From contig CANESI010000001.1 of assembly GCA_947441065.1 (NCBI GenBank), positions 62,001 through 126,000 of the forward strand: a stretch of DNA of 64,000 nt, given 5' to 3'. How positions within the stretch are numbered: position 1 is the stretch's first letter; the number at the start of each line of letters is the position of its first letter. The stretch is from Caulobacteraceae bacterium. GTDB taxonomy: Bacteria; Pseudomonadota; Alphaproteobacteria; Caulobacterales; Caulobacteraceae. Under the pieces are notes generated by a model. The model saw only the letters and a list, made by a program, of their open reading frames with translations, made no database searches and was not told the DNA's origin. Shown in pieces: positions 16,788-26,122 of this stretch. Made by a program: the position numbers and the translations under genes.

Positions 16788-17316
16788 CGCCGCCCATCCT
16801 GATCTTGTCAGCCTTCAGACGCCTGAGCCGTCGCGCTTGCTGCGGTTTGAAATCTGGTCTGGCCACAAGGCCGCGCAGGCCCGTTTGGCCAAGGCTCTGG
16901 GCGGTCCTCTGCCCGGCATCTGCAAGAGCGCTGACCTCGGCGCGGCTCGGCTGATCTGGGTTGAGCAAAACACGTGGCTGGTGCGGACCAGCCCCGCTGA
17001 CGGGGACGAGACCTTGGCGACCTTGACCAAAGCCTTGGGCAAGGATGGATCAGCGACCGATATGTCGGGCGCGCTTCGCCGCCTGAGGATCAATGGCCCC
17101 GGCTGGCGGACCCTCTTGACCATCGGCGGCGTGTTTGACGCTGAAAGCCCGACCTTCGCGCCGGGCTGCATGGCCGGAACAATCGTCGCCCACTCACCGG
17201 TGCGATATGATGTGATCAGCGAAGATTGCGTCGATGCCTACACCCCGCCAAGCTACTCCCCAGACCTGTTCGGGTTCTGGTGCGAAGCGGCAGAGCGTTT
17301 GGCAAAGGCCCGCTAG
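16780..17316 (+). CDS. soxG: Sarcosine oxidase subunit gamma
   Basis: A 178-residue subunit with weak GcvT-like similarity, completing the tetramer. Diagnostic stretches are LIWVEQNTWLVRTSP, the acidic-to-hydrophobic DMSGALRRLRINGPGWRTLL, and the C-terminal YTPPSYSPDLFGFWCEAAERL. The GTG at 16780 lies inside the end of soxA with GGAG about nine bases upstream; longer frames have no family-like residues. It is last in the operon, and its stop is 13 bases from the convergent trxA gene. No glyA is adjacent, unlike many sox loci. Confidence 0.9.
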   Translation: MTNAAHPDLVSLQTPEPSRLLRFEIWSGHKAAQARLAKALGGPLPGICKSADLGAARLIWVEQNTWLVRTSPADGDETLATLTKALGKDGSATDMSGALRRLRINGPGWRTLLTIGGVFDAESPTFAPGCMAGTIVAHSPVRYDVISEDCVDAYTPPSYSPDLFGFWCEAAERLAKAR

Positions 17317-17329
17317 AGGCCCAAAGGGT

Positions 17330-17662
17330 TTAGGCAGGCTGAACGCCGGACTCGTGAAGCCATTCCAAGATCTTTTGCTTGGGCATGGCCCCGACCTTCA
17401 TGGACGCCATCTGACCGCCGCGGAACAGCATCATGGTCGGGATGCCGCGCACGCCATAGCGTGAGGGGGTCGTGGGGCTATCTTCGATATTGAGCTTGGC
17501 GATGGTCACGAGGCCGGACAGCTCTTCAGAGATCTGTTCCAAGGCAGGCGCGATCTGCTTGCAGGGGCCGCACCATTCAGCCCAAAAATCGACCAGAACG
17601 GGCAGTTCAGCCTGCAAAACCGCTTGTTCGAAGGTCTCGTCGGTAATCTTGACCGTGCTCAT
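17330..17662 (-). CDS. trxA: Thioredoxin
   Basis: A 110-residue thioredoxin with the active site WCGPCK (Cys31, Cys34), the buried Asp in LVDFWAEW, and the cis-proline motif GIPTMMLF. It reduces protein disulfides in the cytoplasm. ATG 17662 is preferred because GAGGAA lies just upstream and it gives the canonical length; a longer frame to 17731 adds 23 residues with no similarity. It follows addA on the same strand, a standard alphaproteobacterial order. Confidence 0.93.
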   Translation of the reverse strand: MSTVKITDETFEQAVLQAELPVLVDFWAEWCGPCKQIAPALEQISEELSGLVTIAKLNIEDSPTTPSRYGVRGIPTMMLFRGGQMASMKVGAMPKQKILEWLHESGVQPA

Positions 17663-17753
17663 AGGTTCGTTCCTCAACTGCGCGCCCGACTCAAGCGGTC
17701 TCGCGTCTCCATGTTGCGCTTCATTTTGCATGTAGGTCCATTGCTATCACGGT

Positions 17754-20700
17754 TCAATGGCTCTTCAGGCCCTCAAGGGTTTTGGCGACCAGATCGTTTG
17801 GCACGGGCATCAATTTCGGCCCGTCGGTCCAGACCAGCGCCGCCTCGATGGTTCGGCCGGGGAACACCTCGCGCAGAACCGCCACATAGACGGCCATCTG
17901 GACCAGATAGGCCCGGTCGGCCCTGTCGATGGTCGCGGGCGCGGGGCGATTGGTCTTAAAGTCCACCACTAGGACCCGCTCTGCAGAGACCACCAGCCGG
18001 TCGACCCGGCCCGATATGGCGAGATTTTCCGGCAATCCCTCGGCCCGGCCAGCAATGGCCACTTCGGGCCGAGAGCCAGGGCCAAAGACGGCGGCAAATT
18101 GAGGATCGGTCAGGACCGCTAGGGCAGCCTTGGTCATTTCCTGCCGTTGGGCGTCGGTCAGATCGCGCTCGCGGGAAAGGATGCGCTCAGCCCCGGCTTC
18201 GAACTGCTCAGGTGGCAGGTCGGGCAGGACCTGCAACAGCTTATGGATCAGATCGCCGCGCCGATAGCGCCCAAGCCCGCCCAAGGTCGCCAGCGGCGAT
18301 GGGGCTGGGCCCTTCTCCGATTCCGCCAAGGTCGAGGGCGAGGCATAGCGGGTCCCGATGGCCTCCTGTTTGGCAAGGGCTCGCGCCCAAGCGGGCAGCA
18401 CCGATGCGGTCTCCAAGACCGTTTCGCTGCGGGCGGCAAGCACCGGGTCGGCCCCGAACCGGCGCAAATCCGCCTCCAGAAAAGGCACGTCTCGCACCTG
18501 ATCGGCAATGGCCGGTTTGTTCAGAGCCCGTTCGACATAGTCATACCAACTGCCGACCTTGTAGTAAGGCTTGCCGGGCTCCACTCCGCAGACCACCAGA
18601 CGGTCCCTTGCCCTCGTCAAGGCGACATAGAGCAGGCGAAGGCTTTCATGGTCCGAGGCTTGAGCGCGAAGTTGCCGCGCCTCTGCGGTCGGTTCGATAT
18701 CGTTGATCTTTTTGGGGGCCCAATAGAAGGCGCCGCCTGCATCCTGCATCAGGTTGGTGCCTTGGGCCGAGGACTTGGTCGCCGTGTCGGGCAGATAGAC
18801 GATGGGGGCTTCCAAGCCCTTGGCGCCGTGGGCGGTCATGACCCGTACCTCGCCCTTGCCATCCTCCTGCTCGCGTTTCACGTCGATCTCTAGGGCCGCC
18901 ATTTCAGCGACGAACTGTTCCAGATCGTGCACGCCCCGCGCTTCGGCGGCTAGGGCTTGGGCGAGGAAGGCGTCGAGCGCCTCTTCGGCCTCCTTGCCAA
19001 GGCGGCTGAGCAGGCGCTCACGCATGGACCGGCCGTTGCCGTCCAATCGGCTCATCACCTTGGCGTAGAAATCAAAGGGTGAGGCGGCCCCGGCCGTTTG
19101 CCTTGCCCAGCCGAAGAACTGCCGCGCGGCTAGCCATTCAGCACGCTCATCGCCGCGCGCAGTGAGGGCTGCCCACAGTCCGCCCCGCCGGTCATGGGCC
19201 AGATCATAGAGCGAGGTCTCATCCACATCACAGAAGGGCGAGCGCAGCAGGGCCGCGAGCATTAGATGATCGTCCGTAAACAGACAAAATTGCGCCAGAC
19301 CCAAAAGGTCCTTGAACACCACATGCTCAGACAGTTTCAGTCGGTCAGCGCCGCCGACCGGGACGCCCTCGCGCTTGAGAGCGCGAATGATCTCTTGGAA
19401 CAGGACCCCGCGTCGGCGCACCAGAATGAGGAAGTCGCCATAGCTGACAGGGCGAAAGCCACCGGTCTTGGAGTCGCGATCCTGTACGGCGTCGCCGCGC
19501 TGGACCTGAGCCTTGATGTCATTTGCGATCTGTTGAGCCAGAATCTTATTGGCGCTCTTTTCCGGCTCGGCATCGACCGGTTTCCACGGGTCGATCTCTT
19601 GCTTGGGCGGGCTCTGGACCAGAGGCCACAGGTCCACGGCTCCAAAGCCTGCGGGGCGACGGGCCAGATGGGTGATGACATTGAGCGGCCCCTCGCCATC
19701 GGCCTGCGGCGGGCTCAGGCCAAGCCGCGCCTCTGGATCGAGGAACACGCTGTCAACAAAGCTGAGAACCTCCGGCGTCGAGCGCCAGCTTTCGGCCAGT
19801 GACACCGCCTTGAACTGGCGCTGAACCTCTTCGATGAGGGTTTGGAAATGCTGACTTTCCGCCAAAAGACGGGCGGGATCGGCCCCCTGGAACGAGAAGA
19901 TCGACTGTTTTTCGTCACCAACGGCAAAGACCGTCCGGTCGTCATGGCCTTCGCCGCGCAGCCTTCCAGCCCCGACAAAGAACTCTTCGGTCAGGGCGCG
20001 GATGATGTTCCATTGGTCCGGCGCCGTATCCTGCGCCTCATCGACCAGCACATGGTCAATGCCGCCATCGAGCTTATAGAGTACCCAGGCGGCATCTGAC
20101 CGTACGGTCAAAAGCTCCAGCGTCTTGACGATCAAATCCCCGAAATCCAGCGCGCCGTACAAGGCCTTATAGGCCTCATAGAAGGCTGAGTAGGCATGGG
20201 CCAAATGTAGAACGTGAAGGCTATCGATCGCCACCTGCGCCGTAGCAATCAGGATCCGCGCCTCGTCTAAACGCGCTTGCTCATCCTTCAGATAGGTCTT
20301 GGCCCAGTCGGCCACTGATGCCGTGCCGAGACGGGCTAGGGGCTTGCCTGCTTCGGTACTGAGGATGTCCCAAATCTCTGCCAAGGATGAGGCTGGCCCA
20401 ACCGACATCATCCCCTCGGCCAGCTTGGCATCGGTGGCACCCTTGCCGAGATAGACCGCCTCCGCTGTCCTTTTCCACTCCGACCAATCGATCAGATCGA
20501 GGGCTTCAGTTTCGACGGAGGCCGGATCGATCTCATGGTCAAGGCCGCAATTTTTCCAGACGACCTTGATCAGGCCGCCTTTGCTTTCGCAAGACGCGAC
20601 AAAGTCGCTGATCTCGCGGCGGCGGGCTTCAAAATCGGCGAACAGTTTGCCAAAGCGCTCATAGTCCAGATCAATCGATAGCCGTTCATAGGCCTGCCCG

Positions 20701-21212
20701 ATCCGGCTATCCGGTTCACGATAGGCATGTTCTGCCAAGCCATCGCGCGCCTCCCGCGATGTTTTTACCGCTGCAGAGTCTTCCAGCACGACAAAGCCCG
20801 GTGACACCCCTGCCTCGAGCGGGAACCGGCGCAATAGCTTTTCGCAAAAGGCATGGATGGTCTGGATCTTCAGGCCGCCGGGCGTTTCGAGAGCCTGGGC
20901 GAACAGGCGGCGGGCCTTTGACAGGTCTTCGGGGGCCTCGCCCAGTCCGGCTAGCGCCTCTGCCAAAGCGTCATCAGCCATGACGGCCCAACTGCCGAGG
21001 GTCTGGAACAGGCGGCGCTGCATTTCGGCGGCGGCGGCCTTGGTAAAGGTCAGGCAAAGGATGGTTTCAGGCCGTGCCCCGCGCAGCAAGAGGCGCGCCA
21101 CGCGTCCGACCAGCGTCGAGGTCTTGCCCGATCCAGCATTGGCTGTGACGAAGGCGGAGACGGAGGGGTCATTGGCCTGAAGTTGCGGGTTTAGGCTGGG
21201 GGCGGCGGTCAT
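17754..21212 (-). CDS. addA: Double-strand break repair helicase AddA
   Basis: This 1152-residue UvrD-type helicase-nuclease is the motor subunit of AddAB, which resects double-strand breaks for RecA. The Walker A motif is TANAGSGKTSTLVGRVARLL at residues about 24-43. Helicase motifs seen are DFGDLIVKTLELL, HVLVDEAQDTAPDQW (Walker B), GDEKQSIFSFQGADP, VMTAHGAKGLEAPIVYLPD and LLYVALTRARDRLVVCG. The C-terminal nuclease has VLVVDFKTNRPAPA, containing the catalytic Asp and Lys. No Fe-S cysteines are apparent at the C-terminus, as expected since AddB carries the cluster in firmicute enzymes. Its ATG overlaps the addB stop by four bases. Confidence 0.95.
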   Translation of the reverse strand: MTAAPSLNPQLQANDPSVSAFVTANAGSGKTSTLVGRVARLLLRGARPETILCLTFTKAAAAEMQRRLFQTLGSWAVMADDALAEALAGLGEAPEDLSKARRLFAQALETPGGLKIQTIHAFCEKLLRRFPLEAGVSPGFVVLEDSAAVKTSREARDGLAEHAYREPDSRIGQAYERLSIDLDYERFGKLFADFEARRREISDFVASCESKGGLIKVVWKNCGLDHEIDPASVETEALDLIDWSEWKRTAEAVYLGKGATDAKLAEGMMSVGPASSLAEIWDILSTEAGKPLARLGTASVADWAKTYLKDEQARLDEARILIATAQVAIDSLHVLHLAHAYSAFYEAYKALYGALDFGDLIVKTLELLTVRSDAAWVLYKLDGGIDHVLVDEAQDTAPDQWNIIRALTEEFFVGAGRLRGEGHDDRTVFAVGDEKQSIFSFQGADPARLLAESQHFQTLIEEVQRQFKAVSLAESWRSTPEVLSFVDSVFLDPEARLGLSPPQADGEGPLNVITHLARRPAGFGAVDLWPLVQSPPKQEIDPWKPVDAEPEKSANKILAQQIANDIKAQVQRGDAVQDRDSKTGGFRPVSYGDFLILVRRRGVLFQEIIRALKREGVPVGGADRLKLSEHVVFKDLLGLAQFCLFTDDHLMLAALLRSPFCDVDETSLYDLAHDRRGGLWAALTARGDERAEWLAARQFFGWARQTAGAASPFDFYAKVMSRLDGNGRSMRERLLSRLGKEAEEALDAFLAQALAAEARGVHDLEQFVAEMAALEIDVKREQEDGKGEVRVMTAHGAKGLEAPIVYLPDTATKSSAQGTNLMQDAGGAFYWAPKKINDIEPTAEARQLRAQASDHESLRLLYVALTRARDRLVVCGVEPGKPYYKVGSWYDYVERALNKPAIADQVRDVPFLEADLRRFGADPVLAARSETVLETASVLPAWARALAKQEAIGTRYASPSTLAESEKGPAPSPLATLGGLGRYRRGDLIHKLLQVLPDLPPEQFEAGAERILSRERDLTDAQRQEMTKAALAVLTDPQFAAVFGPGSRPEVAIAGRAEGLPENLAISGRVDRLVVSAERVLVVDFKTNRPAPATIDRADRAYLVQMAVYVAVLREVFPGRTIEAALVWTDGPKLMPVPNDLVAKTLEGLKSH

Positions 21213-24200
21213 TCTGAGGCTCCGCCCTCATCACCGCCGCCGATCACATGCCACTCCCAAAGGCGCGCCAGATGGTCGTAATCGCCGACGAACTTGCCGA
21301 TGAACTGTGGCGTAGCCCAAGAGGGATAGCCCGTATCAGGGTGGTCATATTGAGCCACCTTATCCTTGAGGCGCTCGAGCGCCCTTTCGGTTTCCTGTTC
21401 GGCATCCGTGTCGTCCACAACGATAAACTCTTTGCCCGGGGGGCGTCCGCCCGACACCTTCACATAGACCATTTGGCGCGGCAGGGCGGGCCCGACGTCG
21501 CTGAAACCGCCGCCCGCAATGATCGCCGCCGTCAGGGTCAATTGCGGCGATAGTCCGAAGGTGACCTGTTTTTTCGTGGGCGGCGTTCCGGTCTTGAAGT
21601 CGAGCACATCGGCGCGGTGGCCTCGCACCTCGATCCGGTCGGCCTTGGCCGTCACGGTGAAGTCACCCGCCTCGGCGGCGAAGGTGAGTTTTCCGGTCTG
21701 CTCAACCACCAACTTGGCCCCGTCACGGCGGCGGCGTTCAAAGGCGATGACCCAAGGCGCGACATTCTTGGCCAAGGCCCGTTCGCGGGTCATTCGCGCC
21801 AGCGGCATGCCCGCCTCGGTCAGGGCCTCGACCAGACAGTCGGCAAACTTGTCTTCGGCATCGTCCGGCAGTGTGGGGCCGTATCGCTCAAAGAAGGTCT
21901 CGAAGGCATCGTGGATGGCCGTGCCGCGCGCGCGGGCCTCGATCGGCTCGTTGGGACGCTCCAGCGGCTTGAGGTCGAGAATGCGGCGGGCATAGACGGC
22001 ATAGGGATCGCGCACCCATCGCTCGATCTGGGTCACAGCCATCTGACGAGGACGTAAGGCGACGGGGGGCTTGGGATTGGGGCGAGGAGCGGGACTATAG
22101 GCTTGGCGCGGGGCATCGAGCGCCCGGACCCAGTCCAACAGCTCTGGCCGGTCAGGGATGGTTTGGTCCGCCCCCTTGGCCAAGGTCTCTAGGCGCCACA
22201 GCCAACGAGACGCCACAGCCGGGGCCCCGCCGCGCCGCTCGCTATGGAGCAAGATCACCTCTCCGGCGCAGGCGGCTTGGGCAAAGTCGTGGGCCGACAG
22301 ACCAATGCGGCGCTCAGGCGGGGGCAGGCCCAGGGCCTTGCGCATGGGCCGCGAGAGGAACGGATCGGTCGGGGCAGCCTGAGGCCAGACCCCCTCTTCA
22401 AGACCCGCTAGGATCAGCCGGTCAGCGCGCACCAGTCGGGCCTCAATGGCGCCAAGGATGCGCAGGCGAGGATGGGTGGCACCGCCCGTGCGGACGGTCT
22501 CATCGGCCAGCAGGCGCTCGATCAGGGCTGCGGACTGTTTGGCCGTGACCGTTGGTAGCCCGTCGCTTTCGCGGATCAGATTGGCCAGCAAGGCTGCCGC
22601 CGCCTCGCCCGTAGCGCCGGCCCAAACCGTGCTCGGCGCCGTCGGATCGTCCGTGAGCTGATCAATGGCGTGAACAAGCCCTTCAATAGCCTGCGACAGG
22701 CTCGCCGCCTCGTCGCCCTCGAAAGGTGCCATCGCCTTTTCCAGAGCCAGATTCAACCGATGGAGCAGGTCTTGCGCGCGGTCCGCCCGCAGGCGTCGGC
22801 GTTCTTCGGCCTCTGGGTCTGGCTTGGTCTCTGGGCGCTTGTCAGGTTCAGCGGACTTGGCAATCTTAGCCTCTAGGGCCTGCCAGCTATGGGGATGGGC
22901 CCCGCGCAGGGCCAGATGTTCGAGGTCACGCCGCGCCCGCTCATAGGCCTCATTTTCCAGTCCGAGCCTGACAAAGGGCATCTTGAGGAGCGCCAAGAGC
23001 TTGACGGGATCGACCCTGGCGGAAGCCAACTGGGCGGTCAGGGCAATGACGATCCCGACCGGTGATCCGGACAGGGGCGAGCCTGCGGAACTGTCGGCCT
23101 CAATCCCCCAGCGCGATAGCTTGGCCGAGACCCGCCGCGCCAAACCCTGATCGGGGGTGACCAAAGCCGCCGTGCGCCCTTCGGTCTCCAGCGTTTCGCG
23201 CAGTAAGAGGGCCGCCGCCGTTGCCGTTTCCTCCTCGGTGCGCGCCTTGATCAGGCTGAGGCCCTTGAGCCCTTCAAGGATCGGGTCCAGACCCGCCTTG
23301 GCACCTTCTTCGCGCAGGGCCCCGATCTGATCGAGCCAGTCGGCTGTGGCCTCGGCGGGGCGAAGGGCCTCATTGATCAGGCGGCGGCGCCATTGGCCGC
23401 GAATCTCATCGTCATGGTTGGTCGGCACGGGCCAGACCTGAACCGATTGGCGCTCTTGGCCCGCCCGTTCCAATAGCCGCTTCATGGCCCCTTGCGGATG
23501 CTGTTCCCCAACCTGTCGCCAAGCCGCTTCGGCGAGGTCTAGGTCCAGACCGGGCAGGACAACCGCGCCCTTGGGCACCTGGGCAATCACGGCCAACAAC
23601 TCTGCTGTTGCGGGGGCGGTTCCGGTCGAGCCTGCCGCCACCAGAACCCCTTGCGGCGGATGGTCGAGCCAGCGTTGGCGAAGGGCCCGCAATAGGGCGA
23701 CCCTCCGCGTGGCGACATCCGATAGGCCCAGCCGCTCCAGGCGCTTGGGCCAGGCCTCTACGGCCAGTTTGAGGAACCGTGCTGAGGCTTGCCAGTGCTG
23801 GGCCAATTCACCCTCGACCAAGGCGTCAAGGCGCGAGGGGTCAGCGACCTCCTCGATCTGGACGCTGTCTAGGAACCCCGCCAAGGCGTCGGCAAGGTCC
23901 ATAGCCGATGAGGCGTCAAGCGTTCGCCCGATCATATCCGAATGGTCAAGGACCAGCCGCGCCAGCTCAAACCGGCGACGCAAGGGGCTGACCGAAGGGG
24001 GCAGGTCGAGGGCCAGATCGCCGGGCTCGAAGGGTGGCTCTCCGGCTTCGAGATCCCCAAGGGCCCGGATCTGCGGCAGGAGCACGGCCTTGCCACCGGC
24101 GGCCTCGACAAAGGCTTCGGACAGGGCCCGCGCGCCGCGACGGGTTGGGGTCAGGACGATAGCTTCGGACAGGGCTGCAGGATCATCCCCTTGTCCCAGC

Positions 24201-24295
24201 GCCAGATAGAGCCCGCCGGCCAGGTCGCGAACGAAGGACCGATGGGCTGGTATCGTGAACCATCGGGGTCCGCTCTGGTCCAGAAAGGACGTCAT
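21209..24295 (-). CDS. addB: Double-strand break repair protein AddB
   Basis: The 1028-residue partner of AddA. The alphaproteobacterial form has an inactive helicase-like N-terminal part (IPAHRSFVRDLAGGLYLALG, then LTPTRRGARALSEAF) and a C-terminal PD-(D/E)XK nuclease: SQIERWVRDP-like segment TQIERWVRDPYAVYARRIL, GTAIHDAFETFFERYG and ADVLDFKTGTPPTKKQVTFG with catalytic Asp and Lys, then SPQLTLTAAI. The ATP motif of AddA-type helicases is not evident. It overlaps addA by four bases and starts ten bases after the murU gene ends. Confidence 0.93.
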   Translation of the reverse strand: MTSFLDQSGPRWFTIPAHRSFVRDLAGGLYLALGQGDDPAALSEAIVLTPTRRGARALSEAFVEAAGGKAVLLPQIRALGDLEAGEPPFEPGDLALDLPPSVSPLRRRFELARLVLDHSDMIGRTLDASSAMDLADALAGFLDSVQIEEVADPSRLDALVEGELAQHWQASARFLKLAVEAWPKRLERLGLSDVATRRVALLRALRQRWLDHPPQGVLVAAGSTGTAPATAELLAVIAQVPKGAVVLPGLDLDLAEAAWRQVGEQHPQGAMKRLLERAGQERQSVQVWPVPTNHDDEIRGQWRRRLINEALRPAEATADWLDQIGALREEGAKAGLDPILEGLKGLSLIKARTEEETATAAALLLRETLETEGRTAALVTPDQGLARRVSAKLSRWGIEADSSAGSPLSGSPVGIVIALTAQLASARVDPVKLLALLKMPFVRLGLENEAYERARRDLEHLALRGAHPHSWQALEAKIAKSAEPDKRPETKPDPEAEERRRLRADRAQDLLHRLNLALEKAMAPFEGDEAASLSQAIEGLVHAIDQLTDDPTAPSTVWAGATGEAAAALLANLIRESDGLPTVTAKQSAALIERLLADETVRTGGATHPRLRILGAIEARLVRADRLILAGLEEGVWPQAAPTDPFLSRPMRKALGLPPPERRIGLSAHDFAQAACAGEVILLHSERRGGAPAVASRWLWRLETLAKGADQTIPDRPELLDWVRALDAPRQAYSPAPRPNPKPPVALRPRQMAVTQIERWVRDPYAVYARRILDLKPLERPNEPIEARARGTAIHDAFETFFERYGPTLPDDAEDKFADCLVEALTEAGMPLARMTRERALAKNVAPWVIAFERRRRDGAKLVVEQTGKLTFAAEAGDFTVTAKADRIEVRGHRADVLDFKTGTPPTKKQVTFGLSPQLTLTAAIIAGGGFSDVGPALPRQMVYVKVSGGRPPGKEFIVVDDTDAEQETERALERLKDKVAQYDHPDTGYPSWATPQFIGKFVGDYDHLARLWEWHVIGGGDEGGASE

Positions 24296-24305
24296 CGGGT
24301 CCGCC

Positions 24306-25031
24306 TCAAGAGGGGGTGAGGGTCAGGCGCGCCTCGGCCTGATCGCGGGAGAGGGGATCTCCCACATGCATCCAATCCCCATCGAGCACAACCCCAAATA
24401 AGCGTCTCTTGGCTGCAAGGGCACGCCAGAGCAGGGCCAGCGAAAAGGCCCCGTCTGGGCCTCCATCGACGATCTGCGGCTTGGTGATGTGCAGGCCCAT
24501 ATAGCCGAAGGGCGCGCTTGGAGCCTCTCCCCGGAAGGTGAGGGCACCGTCTTCGGCGATGAAAAAATCACCCAAGCCATCAAAGCCGATGGTTCGGTTG
24601 AGCGGAGCCAGAGCCAAGAGCACATCCATGCGCTCTGGGTCCCAAGCGGCCTTCAGGGCCTCAGCAATCGACGGTCCGGTCTCGCGCCAGACCGAATCAA
24701 TATTGGCGACAAAGATCGGCCCCTCCCCCAGTTGGGGACGGGCCAGACGCAGGCCGCCGCCGGTTTCCAATACCTGCGACCGTTCGTCCGAGATCTGGAT
24801 GGCAGGCGCGGCGGTGCGGGCCTTAAGGTGGCCCTCCAAGCGGTCAGCAAAGGCATGGACATTGACCACGGCGGTGGTCACGCCCGCCTCGGCCAACCGG
24901 TCGAGCATATGGTCGATCAGAGGCTGTCCCGCCACCTCGACCAGAGCCTTGGGCCGGTCATTGGTCAAGGGCTTCATGCGGGTGCCAAGGCCTGCGGCCA
25001 AGACCATCGCGGTCGAGAAGGGCGCGCTCAT
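24306..25031 (-). CDS. murU: Nucleotidyltransferase, MurNAc-1-phosphate uridylyltransferase-like
   Basis: A 241-residue sugar nucleotidyltransferase with the signature AMVLAAGLGTRMKPLTNDRPKALVEVAG at the N-terminus, including the GxGTRM...PK nucleotide-binding residues. FVANIDSVW holds the metal-binding Asp. By family and by its place after amgK it is assigned to MurU, which turns MurNAc-1-P into UDP-MurNAc in the cell-wall recycling route that bypasses MurA and so fosfomycin. It overlaps the amgK stop by four bases. Confidence 0.88.
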   Translation of the reverse strand: MSAPFSTAMVLAAGLGTRMKPLTNDRPKALVEVAGQPLIDHMLDRLAEAGVTTAVVNVHAFADRLEGHLKARTAAPAIQISDERSQVLETGGGLRLARPQLGEGPIFVANIDSVWRETGPSIAEALKAAWDPERMDVLLALAPLNRTIGFDGLGDFFIAEDGALTFRGEAPSAPFGYMGLHITKPQIVDGGPDGAFSLALLWRALAAKRRLFGVVLDGDWMHVGDPLSRDQAEARLTLTPS

Positions 25032-26122
25032 GCCCGCGCCTCGTTCGGGACGTGGCGATCAAACCAAGCCTTTAAGGGCGCCATGGCCGGGTCGGCGAGA
25101 TTGCGCTCCAGATAGCGCCAGGTCCGAGGCATGAAATCGATATAGCGCGGCTTGCCAAAGCCCGCGACCTGCCGTGCAAAGATAAACAGAATGCGGCTAG
25201 CATTGAGGGCCGCGAGCCCGCGATAGTCTCGCAAAAAGGCCTCGCGGTCCACGCCGGGCCGGGCCGCGAAATAGCGCTCCAGCATGGCCGCCTCGAGCGC
25301 CGGATCAATGTCGCGCCGCGCGTCCTGCAAGAGCGACAGGAGGTCCCAGGCCGGGTGGGCCCGAAGGGCGTCTTGGAAATCGATCATGCCGACGCGGGCT
25401 ACGCCTTGGCGCTGCGGCAACCAGAGCAGATTTTCGGCGTGATAGTCCCGGTGGGTAAAGACGCTGGCCCCCGCCTCGCCCCGGGCTCGGATCGGGCTCC
25501 AAAGGCTCTCCCACTCGGCGGCGGCATCTTCGGAATAGGCGGGTGTCTTGGCAAATTTCGGCCACCATTCGAGGAACAGGTTACAGCCGGTCTTTAGCGC
25601 CAGATCATCATAGGCCAGCAGCGGCCAACTCTGTCCGTCAGCCTGTAGAACCATAGGCGGCGCGGTCTCGTGCAGGCGCACCAGAGCGTCGATGGCCGGG
25701 CCATAGAGTTCGGCCTCGGCCATACCGCCAGCGACCTTATGGACAAAGAGATCATCGCCCAGGTCTTCGAGCACGGCGAGGCCTTGAACAGGATCGGCCG
25801 CATGGATCAGGGGCGCAGACAGGCCTTGGGCCCGAAGATGGCCCGCGCAAGCGACAAAGGCCTCAATCCGGCCCGCCGCCAAGCGAGCCATGGAATTATA
25901 GCCCAGATCGATCCGTTCGGTGGGGCTGGCATCAGGCGGACAGGGCTGGGTTTCAAGGGCTGGCGGCTGATCCATCAGGATCAGGCTAGAGCCCCCGCTT
26001 CCTGGATAGATCCGCTCATAGCGCCGGGTGGAGGCATCGCCGGGCAGGGGCACGCGCCGGGCGTCGCCAAGGCCATTGGCGCCAAGAAACTCAGCCGTCG
26101 CGGCCTCACGTTCAAAACTCAA
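25028..26122 (-). CDS. amgK: Aminoglycoside phosphotransferase-family anomeric sugar kinase, AmgK-like
   Basis: A kinase of about 364 residues. The opening REAATAEFLGANGLGDARRV and GDASTRRYERIYP match AmgK-type kinases. The catalytic loop is HRDYHAENLLWLPQ, and the metal-binding loop is VGMIDFQDALRAHPAWDLLSL. It phosphorylates the anomeric OH of MurNAc or GlcNAc, supplying MurU. The TTG at 26122 is chosen: GGAAGGA lies seven bases upstream, and the codon sits inside the 3' end of tsaE so the two genes overlap by 11 bases. Earlier ATG codons at 26194 and 26182 would add a segment without family similarity. The same gene order occurs widely in Alphaproteobacteria. Confidence 0.87.
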   Translation of the reverse strand: MSFEREAATAEFLGANGLGDARRVPLPGDASTRRYERIYPGSGGSSLILMDQPPALETQPCPPDASPTERIDLGYNSMARLAAGRIEAFVACAGHLRAQGLSAPLIHAADPVQGLAVLEDLGDDLFVHKVAGGMAEAELYGPAIDALVRLHETAPPMVLQADGQSWPLLAYDDLALKTGCNLFLEWWPKFAKTPAYSEDAAAEWESLWSPIRARGEAGASVFTHRDYHAENLLWLPQRQGVARVGMIDFQDALRAHPAWDLLSLLQDARRDIDPALEAAMLERYFAARPGVDREAFLRDYRGLAALNASRILFIFARQVAGFGKPRYIDFMPRTWRYLERNLADPAMAPLKAWFDRHVPNEARA

